Assembly (NCBI GenBank): GCA_942493055.1 | Contig: OW818680.1 | Location: 5,270,001-5,334,000, forward strand | Reading direction: 5' to 3' | DNA length: 64,000 nucleotides | Source of the DNA: CAIZQW01 sp942493055 | GTDB taxonomy: Bacteria; Verrucomicrobiota; Kiritimatiellia; RFP12; UBA1067 | Part shown: positions 15,745-26,500 of the stretch, in pieces | Position numbering within the stretch: position 1 is the stretch's first letter | How the letters are laid out: the number at the start of each line of letters is the position of its first letter | Notes under the pieces: generated by a model | What the model saw: only the letters and a program-made list of their open reading frames with translations | Databases searched by the model: none | Told to the model about the DNA's origin: nothing | Translations under genes and position numbers: made by a program

Positions 15745-18276
15745 ATGAAAAAGCTGTTATTCACGATTTGCGCACTCATGACCTTTGGTCTTCACGCCCT
15801 GGAGGTCATGGACCTTTCCGGCGCTTGGACTGTCAAACAGGCAGACACGTCTGACGCGCCGCTTCCGATCACCATTCCCGGGGATGTTCACACCGCGTTA
15901 GTCCAGGCGAAGCGGATACCTGATCCCTACTTTGGCCGGAACGAGGAGAAGATCCAGTGGGTCGGTGAAAAGGATTGGCTTGTTGAACGGAGCTTCGACG
16001 TGACGGCTGAACTGCTCAGCAAAAAGGAGGTTGTCCTTCAACTGGAGCATGTGGACACCTTTTGCGCGATTACAATCAACGGTCATGCGGTCGGTGAAAC
16101 GGGTAATCGCTTTCGCAGATATACGTTTGATGTGAAGAAATATTTGAAGGCGGGTAAGAATACCATCGTCGGGCATTTCAAGAGCGCGGAGAAAATTGCC
16201 CAGGCGCGCAAAGCGCAATCCCCCTTTCCGATTCCTAGTAATGCGTTCAAAGATATCCAGTTCATTCGTAAGCCTGCCTGCAACGGCGGCTGGGACTGGG
16301 GCATCTCCCTCATGAGCATTGGCTTTGCCGGCAAGGTCTCTCTGCTCGGGTATGACTGCGCCCGCATCGATTACGTCTACAGCGCCCAGCAGCATCAGCC
16401 CGGCCGGTGCACAATCGATGTCACGCTTGATGTAACCTGTGTGCAAGCTGGCGAACAGAAGCTCTGCGTCCGCATCGGGGACGTAGAGACAACCTCAACT
16501 GTTAAACTTGCTGAAGGGCAGAATAAGCTGACCTCCCGCGTCACCATCGAAAACCCGGAACTGTGGTGGCCCAATGGAGAAGGCAAGCAGCACCTCTATT
16601 CCATGACTGTCAAGCTCGCCGACGCGACCTTCTCCCGCAAATTGGGGTTGCGTAAGATTGAGGTGATCAACCAGAAAGACGCCAATGATACATCCAAATC
16701 CCCGGGCGTGAGCATGACCTTCCGCGTGAATGGAGTTGATATCTTCTGCAAAGGGGCGAACTGGATCCCGTGCGATGCGATGTTTTCCGGCCAGACCCCG
16801 GAGCGCTACCGCGACCTCCTCACCTCAGCCTGCGCCGCAAACATGAATATGGTCCGGCTCTGGGGCGGCGGGCAGTTTGAGGAGGATGCCTTCTATCAGC
16901 TCTGCGATGAACTGGGCCTGCTCATCTGGCATGACTTCATGTTCTCCTGTTCCCTTTATCCGTCTGACAAAACATTCCTAGCAGAGGTCGAGGCTGAACT
17001 CGCCCACCAAATCCGCCGCCTGCGCGATTATGCCTCGATTGCGCTCTGGTGCGGCGACAACGAATGCATCGGCGCGCTGACATGGTACAAGGAGAGCAAG
17101 GAGAACCGCGACCTTTACTTGATCAATTATGACCGCCTCAGCCGCGTCCTGGGCGAGTCGATCGAACGTTATGACCCGACGCGCACCTTCTGGCCCTCCT
17201 CGCCCTGCGCAGGCCCCGGCGACTTCAGCGACATGTGGCATGCCGACCACAGGGGCGACATGCATTACTGGACCGTCTGGCATGAGAACAAAGACTTCTC
17301 CGCTTTTTATGACGTCAAGCCCCGCTTCTGCTCCGAGTTCGGGTTCCAGTCCTTCTCCTCCCCTGATGTCGTCAGTACCTTTACCAGCCCGGGCCAACGG
17401 AATCCCACAGCCCCTGACTTCGAACATCATCAGAAGAATCTGGGCGGGAACGCGCGCATCATGGAGACCATGGCGCGGTACTTCCGTTTCCCCGAAGGGT
17501 TTGAGCATATCCTCTACCTGTCGCAGGTGCAGCAGGCCCTTGCGATTAAAACAGCGGCAGAAGGCTGGCGTCGGCTCCAGCCACGTTGCATGGGCACGCT
17601 CTATTGGCAGTTGAACGACAACTGGCCTGTCGCCTCGTGGTCCAGCATTGAATACGGCGGCAAGTGGAAGCACCTCCATTACCAGGCCAAACGGTTCTAT
17701 GCCCCGGCAGCTATCGTCGCCGTCCCGGTCGGACAGACACATGAGATATGGGCCATCAATGATTATGGATATCCCGTGACCGCAGAAGTCAAACTCGACT
17801 GCCTGACCTTTGAAGGACAGTCCATAAAGTCGATCAATCTCACGAAGGAGGTCGCCCCCCGTTCAGCCTTATTGCTGGGCACCTATCCGGCATCAACCTT
17901 CGGCTCGGAGTCAGAGCGCGAATCGCGTTTTGTTTCGTTCGAGATGAAGGCCAAAGTCAATGGGCAGACGCAGACCTGCAAAAATGACTTTTTCTTCAAC
18001 ACCTTCAAGAAGTGTGAACTGGGTGAAGCAACGGTAACGGTGAAGACCGAAAAGCGCGGGAATGATTGGCTCGTCACACTGACAACGGATAAGCCCGCCT
18101 TCTTTGTCTGGCTGAATGTGCCTCAGGTGCGAGGCGAATTCAGCGACAACAGCTTCACGCTGCTTCCTGGCAAGCCGATCACGCTCAGCTATTGCCCCAA
18201 AGGCAATAACCCCCTCTCGTATGAGGCGTTCTGCAAGCAACTGACCGTCACCCACTTGCGCAAAACCTATCGCTAG
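15745..18276 (+). CDS. Secreted GH2 beta-mannosidase-like enzyme
   Basis: 843 residues from the ATG at 15745, chosen because AAGGAG precedes it and a signal peptide (MKKLLFTICALMTFGLHA) begins there; a longer frame from 15673 lacks both. Domain order is that of GH2 beta-mannosidases: N-terminal jelly roll (IPGDVHTALVQ, LEHVDTFCAITINGH), immunoglobulin-like domain (ENPELWWPNGEG), TIM barrel (CKGANWIPCDAM, MVRLWGGG) and C-terminal beta domains. E440 in WCGDNE is the likely acid/base and E531 in CSEFGFQS the nucleophile. It should release mannose from the non-reducing ends of mannans or glycans outside the cytoplasm. It fits with the three upstream secreted hydrolases on the same strand, but an inverted-repeat element separates it from them. 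Confidence 0.9.
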   Translation: MKKLLFTICALMTFGLHALEVMDLSGAWTVKQADTSDAPLPITIPGDVHTALVQAKRIPDPYFGRNEEKIQWVGEKDWLVERSFDVTAELLSKKEVVLQLEHVDTFCAITINGHAVGETGNRFRRYTFDVKKYLKAGKNTIVGHFKSAEKIAQARKAQSPFPIPSNAFKDIQFIRKPACNGGWDWGISLMSIGFAGKVSLLGYDCARIDYVYSAQQHQPGRCTIDVTLDVTCVQAGEQKLCVRIGDVETTSTVKLAEGQNKLTSRVTIENPELWWPNGEGKQHLYSMTVKLADATFSRKLGLRKIEVINQKDANDTSKSPGVSMTFRVNGVDIFCKGANWIPCDAMFSGQTPERYRDLLTSACAANMNMVRLWGGGQFEEDAFYQLCDELGLLIWHDFMFSCSLYPSDKTFLAEVEAELAHQIRRLRDYASIALWCGDNECIGALTWYKESKENRDLYLINYDRLSRVLGESIERYDPTRTFWPSSPCAGPGDFSDMWHADHRGDMHYWTVWHENKDFSAFYDVKPRFCSEFGFQSFSSPDVVSTFTSPGQRNPTAPDFEHHQKNLGGNARIMETMARYFRFPEGFEHILYLSQVQQALAIKTAAEGWRRLQPRCMGTLYWQLNDNWPVASWSSIEYGGKWKHLHYQAKRFYAPAAIVAVPVGQTHEIWAINDYGYPVTAEVKLDCLTFEGQSIKSINLTKEVAPRSALLLGTYPASTFGSESERESRFVSFEMKAKVNGQTQTCKNDFFFNTFKKCELGEATVTVKTEKRGNDWLVTLTTDKPAFFVWLNVPQVRGEFSDNSFTLLPGKPITLSYCPKGNNPLSYEAFCKQLTVTHLRKTYR

Positions 18277-18307
18277 TTTTTGCTACGGACCTCGGATGGC
18301 AATGAAG

Positions 18308-18341
18308 CTTACTGTCACACCTTGCAAGGTGTGACAGTAAG
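18308..18341. repeat. 34-bp perfect palindrome
   Basis: Arms 18308-18324 and 18325-18341 are exact reverse complements with no spacer; the centre reads CACACCTTGCAAGGTGTG. It lies between the GH2 stop and a terminator. A related perfect palindrome (centre CACACTTCATGAAGTGTG) occurs at 31001-31026. It may be an intergenic palindromic repeat or part of the termination region. Confidence 0.7.
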
Positions 18342-18358
18342 GAAACGAGGCGAGAATA

Positions 18359-18395
18359 AAAGCCGGGACATCTACTTATGATGTTCCGGTTTTCA
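18359..18395 (+). terminator. Rho-independent terminator after the GH2 gene
   Basis: Stem CCGGGACATC (18363-18372) pairs with GATGTTCCGG (18380-18389), with one G-U pair and a 7-base loop, followed by a T-rich tract (TTTTCATTTATT). It would end transcription from the glycosidase genes. Confidence 0.6.
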
Positions 18396-18473
18396 TTTAT
18401 TACTGTCGTGATGTCTGCGCTTGCAATGTCCTGATAATCAGCGTAAGCTTTACAAAAAATATGGAAGAGTCTT

Positions 18474-18932
18474 ATGCGTGTTAAGTTATTATTTGTTGTG
18501 ACAATGCTGTTCACCTGTGCGGTGTTTGCAGAACCGACGACCAACAGCGTCTACAAGTGGGAGTACAAAATCTTTGATCTTGCCTCCGGCAGCAGGGAAA
18601 AGCTATGGCAGGAAGCCCTTGCAACGAATGTTGGCGGACGGTGTGAGCAACGAATCGAGGCCGGACGGATCGATATCGAGACTGACACAGAGGTCTACGA
18701 GGTTGATCGTCAGGACAAGTGGAAAGAGGGCATGGGACAGGCGCTTGCCTACGCAACAGTGACTAAGAAAAAAGCGGTTCTGGCCCTCATCTCCTCAGCC
18801 CAAGGTCCGCAGAATATGCAGAAACGTTCGCGCGAACGGTTTGATTGGGTCTACGATATCTGCGCCACCAACAATGTCCGGCTCCTCATCCTCTTCCCGG
18901 CACGCCCTGAAGTGCCGCATGGCGTTAAATAG
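18474..18932 (+). CDS. Secreted protein with PD-(D/E)XK nuclease-like domain
   Basis: 152 residues with a signal peptide (residues 1-~19, cleavage after VFA). The mature protein carries GRIDIETDTEVYEVDRQ followed by KWKEGMGQALAYA, a pattern I associate with small restriction-endonuclease-fold proteins (acidic residues in adjacent strands, then K and a GQAL.Y helix). A final beta-alpha unit (VRLLILFPARPE) fits the fold. If active it would cut nucleic acid in the periplasm or outside the cell; export of such a fold is unusual. It stands alone between a terminator and a 370-bp non-coding stretch. Family assignment is from motif memory and should be taken as tentative. Confidence 0.5.
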   Translation: MRVKLLFVVTMLFTCAVFAEPTTNSVYKWEYKIFDLASGSREKLWQEALATNVGGRCEQRIEAGRIDIETDTEVYEVDRQDKWKEGMGQALAYATVTKKKAVLALISSAQGPQNMQKRSRERFDWVYDICATNNVRLLILFPARPEVPHGVK

Positions 18933-19302
18933 ACTTGCCCCCAGACGAGTTGGAATAAAGGGACTTGATAGACACGGAATACCGGAACAGTGGGAATTAT
19001 GGGACGCGCTACCGCAGACTTCTCATGCGCCTGGCAGTCAACGGCTCGCCGAAGTCTCGCCCTCCAGCATACTTCCGGCAATCGCCATGCTCATGAGTTG
19101 GAGGGTGAGGCTGTGCCGAACCGCCCGAACGACTGGCACTGTCAATGGCTCGCCGAAGAACATCGTTCACAGATTGCTCCGCTCCAGATGTTATGTGGTA
19201 CTCTTATGCCTGTAAACAAATCGGAACTGCGCCCTGAGTCAAAGAGGATTGCCCGAATCCGTTGGACAATCTAATGGAGTGTCGTATATACTGAAGACAC
19301 GC
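18933..19302. other. Non-coding stretch with imperfect inverted repeat
   Basis: No convincing gene. CTCGCCCTCCAGC (19056-19068) pairs with GTTGGAGGGTGAG (19097-19109) using two G-U pairs. GGCTCGCCGAAG occurs twice, at 19043-19054 and 19147-19158. It looks like a degenerate intergenic repeat. The right end (19263-19292) is the promoter of the next gene. Confidence 0.5.
19263..19292 (+). promoter_or_regulatory. Promoter of the metallopeptidase gene, near-duplicate of that at 20414
   Basis: TGGACA (19263-19268), 18-bp spacer, TATACT (19287-19292). The flanking CCGTTGGACAATC and the GGAG in the spacer also occur in the promoter at 20414-20443, so the two look copied from each other. The GTG start at 19303 is 10 bases after the -10. 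Confidence 0.6.
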
Positions 19303-20199
19303 GTGAAAACTACCCTAACAATTCTGCTCATTTCGCTCGTCACAGCAACAAGCGGTTCTGCGTTGGAACTCAAACCCAACAAGATCAAAGCGCCGAAACG
19401 CGAAACGGGTTTTACCGACGCGGATTATGCACAGCATGTCATTAAGCTTAATGAAAAAATTCCGGATCCTGCGTTCACAATGCTCATCCAGAAGCCCTTC
19501 GTCGTGATAGGGGATGAGCCTGCGGCAATCGTCGCTGTGCGTGCCGAGCAGACAGTCAAATGGGCGACCGCCCGATTGAAGAAGATGTATTTCAAGAAGG
19601 ATCCGGAGGACATCATTGATATCTGGCTGTTCAAAGATAAGGCCAGCTATGAAAAATACACCTGGGAGATCTTTTCAGATAAACCCGATACGCCCTACGG
19701 CTACAGCTCCTCCGAACATAAAGCCCTCATCATGAATATCGGCACCGGCGGCGGCACGCTGGTTCATGAGATTGTCCATCCCTTCATTGCCGCAAACTTC
19801 CCCGACTGCCCCTCCTGGCTCAATGAGGGGCTCGGTTCACTCTACGAACAGTCGCAGGCCAAGGGAGATGAGATCGTCGGACTGACCAACTGGCGCCTCG
19901 CCGGACTTCAGGAGGCGATCCAAAAGGATAAGGTCCCATCCTTTCAAGCGCTGACCTCGATGACCACCAACGAATTCTACACCGAAGATCGTGGCACAAA
20001 CTACGCGCAGGCCCGCTACCTCTGCTACTATCTGCAAGAAAAAGGGCTCCTGAAAAAGTTCTATCACGCCTTCTATGCCGCTCGCGCCGAAGACCCGACC
20101 GGATATAAGACGCTGCAGTCCGTGCTGGGCAAGAAGGATATGAACGCTTTCAAGAAAGAATGGGAAGCGTATGTCCTGAAGCTTCGCTTCTTGCGCTAA
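19303..20199 (+). CDS. Secreted zinc metallopeptidase (gluzincin type, MA clan)
   Basis: 298 residues from a GTG at 19303. A longer frame from 19249 would begin inside the promoter, so it is rejected; from the GTG a good signal peptide follows (KTTLTILLISLVTATSGSA). Residues 155-159 are HEIVH, the zinc-binding HEXXH motif, and WLNEGLGSLYE follows, where E175 is the likely third ligand, as in gluzincins of the peptidase MA_2/DUF1570 type. A C-terminal helical region (ARYLCYYLQEKGLLKKFY) is typical of the same group. It should act outside the cytoplasm. With a -10 box ending at 19292 the mRNA would have at most a few untranslated bases. It is followed by a repeat cluster and then the giant VIT/VWA/TPR gene under a copy of the same promoter. 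Confidence 0.75.
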   Translation: MKTTLTILLISLVTATSGSALELKPNKIKAPKRETGFTDADYAQHVIKLNEKIPDPAFTMLIQKPFVVIGDEPAAIVAVRAEQTVKWATARLKKMYFKKDPEDIIDIWLFKDKASYEKYTWEIFSDKPDTPYGYSSSEHKALIMNIGTGGGTLVHEIVHPFIAANFPDCPSWLNEGLGSLYEQSQAKGDEIVGLTNWRLAGLQEAIQKDKVPSFQALTSMTTNEFYTEDRGTNYAQARYLCYYLQEKGLLKKFYHAFYAARAEDPTGYKTLQSVLGKKDMNAFKKEWEAYVLKLRFLR

Positions 20200-20237
20200 G
20201 CTCGGCTTCGGTGGACAGTCGTCAGCGATCCCAGGGG

Positions 20238-20366
20238 ATAAGGTGGCGGAGCCGTCTCGGCTCCGTGCGGGCAAGATGCCCGCGCTCCTTTTTGGGCAGC
20301 AATGGAAAGGAGCGTGGCCGTCCCGGCCGCATCTTCGAGCGGGCAAGATGCCCGCGCTCCTTTCAG
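20238..20366. repeat. Intergenic hairpin repeat cluster, two twin-hairpin units
   Basis: The first unit has stem CGGAGCCG/CGGCTCCG with loop TCT (20255-20257) and stem GCGGGCA/TGCCCGC with loop AGA (20274-20276); the loops are complementary. The second unit is clamped by AAAGGAGC (20306-20313) and GCTCCTTT (20356-20363) and has hairpins with loops TCC (20321-20323) and AGA (20346-20348), which do not pair; instead ATCTT (20331-20335) between them can pair with AAGAT. GGCAGCAATGGAAAGGAGCG is shared with the cluster at 7088. No gene is seen. Confidence 0.7.
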
Positions 20367-20413
20367 AGCCGATCACGCATTATTCATCTCCCACCATTCC
20401 CTTTGGAATCCGT

Positions 20414-20443
20414 TGGACAATCGGGTGGAGGGGCGTCTATACT
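20414..20443 (+). promoter_or_regulatory. Promoter of the giant VIT/VWA/TPR gene
   Basis: TGGACA (20414-20419), 18-bp spacer, TATACT (20438-20443), in the context CCGTTGGACAATC, the same as 19263-19292. The leader to the ATG at 20539 is about 90 bases and ends in GGAGG. Confidence 0.6.
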
Positions 20444-20538
20444 GGTGAAGCTCAGGAAAACAGTTGAATATAGATTTGTTCAAAGAAAAGAGCGTCCGCA
20501 GACGTATAAAGAGCATGAGAGTTAACCCGGAGGTTTTT

Positions 20539-23500
20539 ATGTCGTATGTCAAACAATCGTTTCTTCTTTCAATGTGTGTGGTCCTGTTGTGTACGGGTTT
20601 TTTCGGACGCAAGACTTTGAAAGTGGAACATCTTGGCAAGATCACGGATTGTCAGGGTGTCTCAGCCCTTCGTCCGCCAGTCCAGGAGCGCTGGACACCC
20701 CTGGCGGAAAAGATGTTTGTGGATGCAGGCGATCTCGTCCGAAGTGAGAAGCGCGGAGCTAATGCTGTGCAGGTGCGTTTCAGCGACGGGGGCGGTGTGG
20801 TCATCGGTCCTGGCAGCCTGGTGGAATTCACGGAACCCGGGAAGCTGAAAATCATCAGGGGTGAGGTGGAGGTTGAAGCACCTGCTAAAAAAACGCTGAC
20901 AATTGTACTGCCCAATGACAAGAAGGAGAAGGTGCAGGGCACGGCCATTTTTCGGGTGACAGAGGCGAGTTACAGCAAGCTGGAGAGTCCATCGCCCTGG
21001 CTCAACTATTTTAAAGGCACCCTTGCGCGGGAACCCATGGGGTCTCTGCTGGCAACGGTTGAAGGCCGCAATCTGCCGTTGACGTTGGGGTATCATAAGG
21101 TGACGGTCGATATACGCGACCAGATTGCCAGGACCACGGTGGAAGAGTCTTTTGTGAACAACACCAGCGGGACGCTCGAGGGCGTCTTTCATTTTCCGCT
21201 GCCGCAGGATGCTTCAATATCCGGATTCGGTATGTGGATCAACAATGAGTTGGTGGAGGCGGATGTTGTGGAAAAGCAGCGCGCCCGCGAGATCTATGAG
21301 ACGATCCTGCGGGAACGTCGCGATCCCGGGTTGCTGGAGTGGAGCGGCGGCAACATCTTTAAAGCGCGCGTCTTCCCCATATTTGGCCATTCAGAAAAAA
21401 GGATCAAGATCACCTACACCCAGGTGTTGCCGCTGGAGAATGGCGTCTACAAGTACAGCTATGCCCTGCAGTCGGAGATGCTGAAGCAGTTTCCCTTGCG
21501 CGACTTGGAGGTGAAGGTGAACATTCACTCGGAACAGCTGTTGAAGACGGTTGTCTGCCCCACGCATGAGACGCGCCTCACAAAGAGCAAAAATGGTGCG
21601 CAGGTGGAGTTTGCCGCGCAGGAGTATACGCCCAGCAGGGACTTTGAGGTCTTTGTAGAAATCGGCAAAGCACCTGAAGTGGTGGTCATCCCGCATCGCA
21701 GGGGCGAGGACGGCTATTTCCTGCTTCAGGTTGCACAGCCCGATGCCGGGAGCCAAGGGGCCCGACAGCTGATCAAAGACGGGCCAGCCCTGGACCTCGT
21801 GGTCATGGCGGACACCTCCGCGTCCATGGACAGCGAACAGCGCAAGATGCAGGAGGAGTTCATCGCCTGTCTCATGGGGGCGCTGGGAAGCAAGGACCGC
21901 GTGCGGGTGGCTGCAGTCGATATGGATTGCCACTGGGTCACTGGAGATGATTCCGAAGCGGTCCGGGATTTTCTTTCACACCGCGCCTCGCTAGGTGCGA
22001 CGGATCTAGAGAAGGTCTTCGCCAAGGTCTTTGCTGAGAGCGGACCCACCACGCAGATTATTTATCTCGGGGACTGCGTTGACACGACCCGTGAAGCTGA
22101 TCCAGTGGATACCGCCCGCAGGTTGAAAAGTCTCTATCAAGCCAACTGCAAAGGGTGTATTCATGCTGTGGCGACGGGCAGCAGTTTTGAATCCGGGGTG
22201 ATGAAAGCGCTTGCCAATGTGAGCAATGGCTCAATGCGGCGGCTACAGGGCAATACTCCTGCGCGGACAGGCGTGATGGAATTGCTTGAAGAGCTGACGA
22301 GTCCCGGCATCCGGGAGATGAAGATTGCCTTCACTGGCGTGCGTGTTGCGCGCGTCTATCCGGGAGAGCTTCCGAATCTGCCCGCCGGCAAACAGCAGAT
22401 CATCCTGGGGCGTTATCTTCCGGATGGCAAAGATCAGGCCGGCTCCGTGACGGTCACGGGCACGTACAAGGGCAAAGCGGTCAGTTATCAGGCGCCGTTC
22501 CGGGTGAAAGATGCTGAGGAGGGCAACTCCTTTATCCCCCGCCTCTGGGCGCGCATGCATCTGGATACCCTGCTGGAACAGGGAAGTACGCAAGCGATCA
22601 AGGACGAGGTCATCGCACTCTCGGAAGAGTATCATATCATGACGCCCTATACCTCTTTCCTGGTTCTGGAAAGTGATGCCGACCGGGAGCGCTTTAAGGT
22701 GACACGCCGCTTTACCATGCGGGATGGCGAAAAGTTCTTTGCCGAAGGCAAGGAGAAGGCTGATTACGAACTGCGTCAGAAAACCATGCAACTTGCCGGC
22801 ACCTGGCGGCAGGATCTGCGCCGGGATATCCTGCGTGAGCTTCTGGACCTCGGCAGGCAGTACTACAACGTGTCGACACCCTATCAGCCGACGCTGGAGG
22901 CGTATCGATTTATCGGAGGTGTTAGTGGGGTTATGCCACGCGTTGATTATGCTCGTTCTATGTACCCGGTCGGGCGCGCTTCGCTGAAGAGTGGAGCAGG
23001 GAGAAGCGATTGGGCGGACGCCATCTCGGACGATTATTCCGGAGTTTCTCCAGATGGAAATGACAGGGATGGAACTGATAAGGATATGGACGCTTTCTTT
23101 GACACGGATGTGCCGGGTGACAAGAAAAGAGATGAGCCTTATCCCGAAGAGCTAGCTACAGATAGTGAGATGAAGGAGGAAAAGATGAAGGAGATGGCAG
23201 CATCGCCCGCTCCCCGGCGGGCAATGGAACTCAGAAATTCGATGCAATACTCTTTTGATTCTATCGGGCCATCTTTGTTCGGGAAAAGTAGAAGGATGAT
23301 CAGCAGTGAGAGCCTTTCAAACTTCAAGCCAGGCATCACTAGCCCGACTGGCTTTGATCAGCTCATGATGGTCGGAGCGAAGGGTTTGGTGAGGGATGGT
23401 TGGAAAGGCCATCGGGAGAGCGCAGAAGGTTACTCGAGTTATGGCGGATATTCCTGGCATCCCTATTGGAACAACTGGATCGAGCAAATCTTCCCGAGCG

Positions 23501-26500
23501 TGCCGGCAACTGCTGCAGAACTGGCTGTGAAGCCGCAGCCCGAGGTCAAGCCGTGGCCTGAGCAAGCTCAGAAGCTGGCTGCAGCACTTCTGCGTCAGCC
23601 CGTGCTTGACAAGATGGCAGGGGCACTGGAGATCAGCTTTGAGGCGTTCTGGTATGACTCTAGAAAAGAGTTAACACGAAAGGACAGCCAGAAGCTGCAT
23701 TATTCACCCTCAGCATGGCTGAGTTGCTCATGGAGCAGTTCGGACCGCAACCTTGTTGGATGGAGTGACGGGAAAACGCGGACCATTTATGCACCCTGCT
23801 TTAAACTGGGCAGGCAGCGGAACGCTGTTGCGAGTGATGCTAAATTTGCTGTCAACACTGTCGGCCAATTTTACGATTCCTCGTCACGCTCGCTGGCGGA
23901 TGACTACAGCGCGTATACCCCAACCGTAACCGATGTAGGCGAGGGGCGTCTTTTGCTTGCCCTGAAAAATCCGGATTCAAGCAGTGAATACCACTCGGAA
24001 TTTTTGATAGATATTGAGCGCAATGTGGTGCTTGAACAGCGTGAGCTCACACGGGGGACTCTTACAAGTACGATTGTCTTCAGTGCCTTTGTCAAAGCAG
24101 GCGGTTGCTGGTGGCCAACGCAGGTGGAACGCAGGAATAAGGAGGGTGTTGTCGGATACCGGGCGACGCTGTCAGTCAAGGAGATCGATGACGCTGCGTT
24201 CAGGAAGCATGTCGCAGAGCTTCGTCCTAAAGAGCAGGAGGCGATTCTGATTGATCAGGTCCTTCCGGATTACGAAATCGCGCGGCAGGCGAAGCTGGAT
24301 CAGAAGATGGAGCTTGGGCACTATTTTTCGCTGATCAGTTTTTATACTCAGACCCAGCAGTGGGAAAAGGCCCGCGCAGAGTGGGAGGAGGCGAAGAAGT
24401 TGGTCAAGGGCCGTATGGGTGAAAGCTGGATCAATCTGGCGGTTTATGTCCAGTCGCGGCGTCATGAAGAGGCCAGACTGATCCTGAACGAAAAAGCGAA
24501 AGAGTTGTCTGGAAAACGAGATGTCGATGAGCTTTACATCGGGAGCTTCCTGTCTGGTTATGTTCAGCAGTTTGCCCAGGCGAATGAGCGACTCGATCTT
24601 CTGGCGATCCTGCGTCCGGTGTATGAGCGCCAGGAAGCCTATCTCAAGAGCGTGCTCACGTGGAAGCGCAATCATGCGCAGGCGCTGTCCGATGCAGGGC
24701 GCGGGGTAGAGGCGCTTGCGATCTGGAAAGAGCTGAGCGATGCGTTCCCCACGGATACCCATATTGTGAGCTTGTATACTGGCGCCCTGCTTCAGGATGG
24801 ACGGATGGAGGACGCCTATAGCTGGCTGATGGAGCGTCTGGCCCGCGAAGGGTTTTGGAATGAACAGGAGCGGGAGAGTGTCAGAAGTTCTGTACTGTAT
24901 CAGTTTGAGAACCAGCTCGGCAGTGATCATTGGCGGGCATTTCTCAAGGGGTGGATCGACACCGGCACGTTTAATCAGAATGCCTATCAGAAATATCTGG
25001 AGGCCCTTTATCGGACACAGAGGACAGAGGAGGCGCATCGCCTGATTGAGAACTGGGCGAGGACCGGCATGGAGTTTCTGAAGGAGGAGGGGCGGCAGGA
25101 TAAAAAGCCGCCGGCTTCCGGAACAGCGGAGTGGAAAAAACACCAGAAGGTCGTGGTGTGTATGCAGGCTGCGGTTCAGCAGATGCTGGGGAAGAACTAC
25201 GGTTACGGCGATTACCTGGATGCGCGCTGGCACACTCTGCTGGCTGAGCTTGTGCAAGGCTGCTATCGTGTGGATGCCAGCCAGAACATAGCCGCTCAGA
25301 TCATGAATCATAATCTCTTTAGCAAGAGTGAAGCGGCGGCGGCGTTGCGGAAATCGTTCAAGCAGGTGCTCGTGAATGAGGTGGATACACTGAAGGTCCA
25401 AGCGATCAGCCAGTTGGTCGGTTGGATGGCTGTCAATGATCCGAAGGTCGAGAAAGAGGAGTGGGCGGCTCTCGCAAGCAGAATGGAAGCCCGCTGGGAT
25501 GTTCTTGAGCAAAAAGATCCGGACCGTCCTATTCTGGGCAGTGCGTTGGTGAGTGCCCTGAATCAGGCAGGCAATCTGAATGGCGTGACCCGTTTCCTCA
25601 GAAAACAATGGAAGGCGGGTCCGGCGACCTGTCAGCAGGGGTATCTGGAGCAGTTTTATAGCAACCTGCTGAATCATGAGTGGCAGGAGGATATTGAAAC
25701 GGAGCTCTTCACCCTGATTCAAGCATTTGCTGGCAAGAACGATGATCCTCAGCTTCGCCTGGCGGGAACGGTGCCAGTGCTGATGGAAATCGTTGATGCG
25801 ATGGCCAAGGCACGTCAGAAAGCAAGCCTTGAGAAGGTCGAGAAGAAGGATGACCTCTCCCGCATTGAATATCGTAAGCTTGTGACAACGCACGAGCAGC
25901 AGGCGCGTGAGGGCATGCTGAAGCGGCTTGAGATGGAAGAGGAGCTCCAGGCGGAGCAACTGAAGCCGTGGACCAGGATTGAGCGCCTCTACCTGGAGAT
26001 GAAGGTGGGGCGTGACGCAAACGCCGTCGCAGCGGCGTGCTGGAAGCTTCTTCCTGTTGAGCCGCCGGCCTGCAAGAAGGAGAAGATGAATGTGCTGGAT
26101 GCGGGGCTGATTGATCGCTGTGTCACGACGCTGGCCTGTCTGGCGGCTAAGCAGTCCGCAGACAAGGCGCTGGTGGATAAGCTCTCGGCTTACCTGGATT
26201 TGGGGGTCGAACGCAATCCGGATCTTTCGTATTGGCGTTATCAGAAATATCGACTGCTGGTTGCGCGTAACGAGCCTCAGCCGCTTGAGGAGGCGCTGAA
26301 GAGCTGGATAAAACCGGAAAAGGCGGATGACACGTGGCGCCTGGCGCTGGGCTATCTTGTAGCTGAAATGAACAGAGTTGAAGAAGCTGTTGGCCTTTTT
26401 GAGCAGATCGAGACGCGTGACGGGCTGGGCCAGAAGGAGTATGCGATCCTATCCGGCTGGTATCAAGTCCTTGATCAGAAAGAGAAGCAGAAAGAGACCG

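Noticed and set aside
18990..19274. 94-codon ORF before the metallopeptidase
   Set aside because: No motif or start signal; it overlaps an imperfect inverted repeat and the promoter at 19263.
24172..25959. Antisense frame of nearly 600 codons inside the giant TPR gene
   Set aside because: Leu/His/Arg-rich shadow of regular TPR coding sequence with no start signal or motif.
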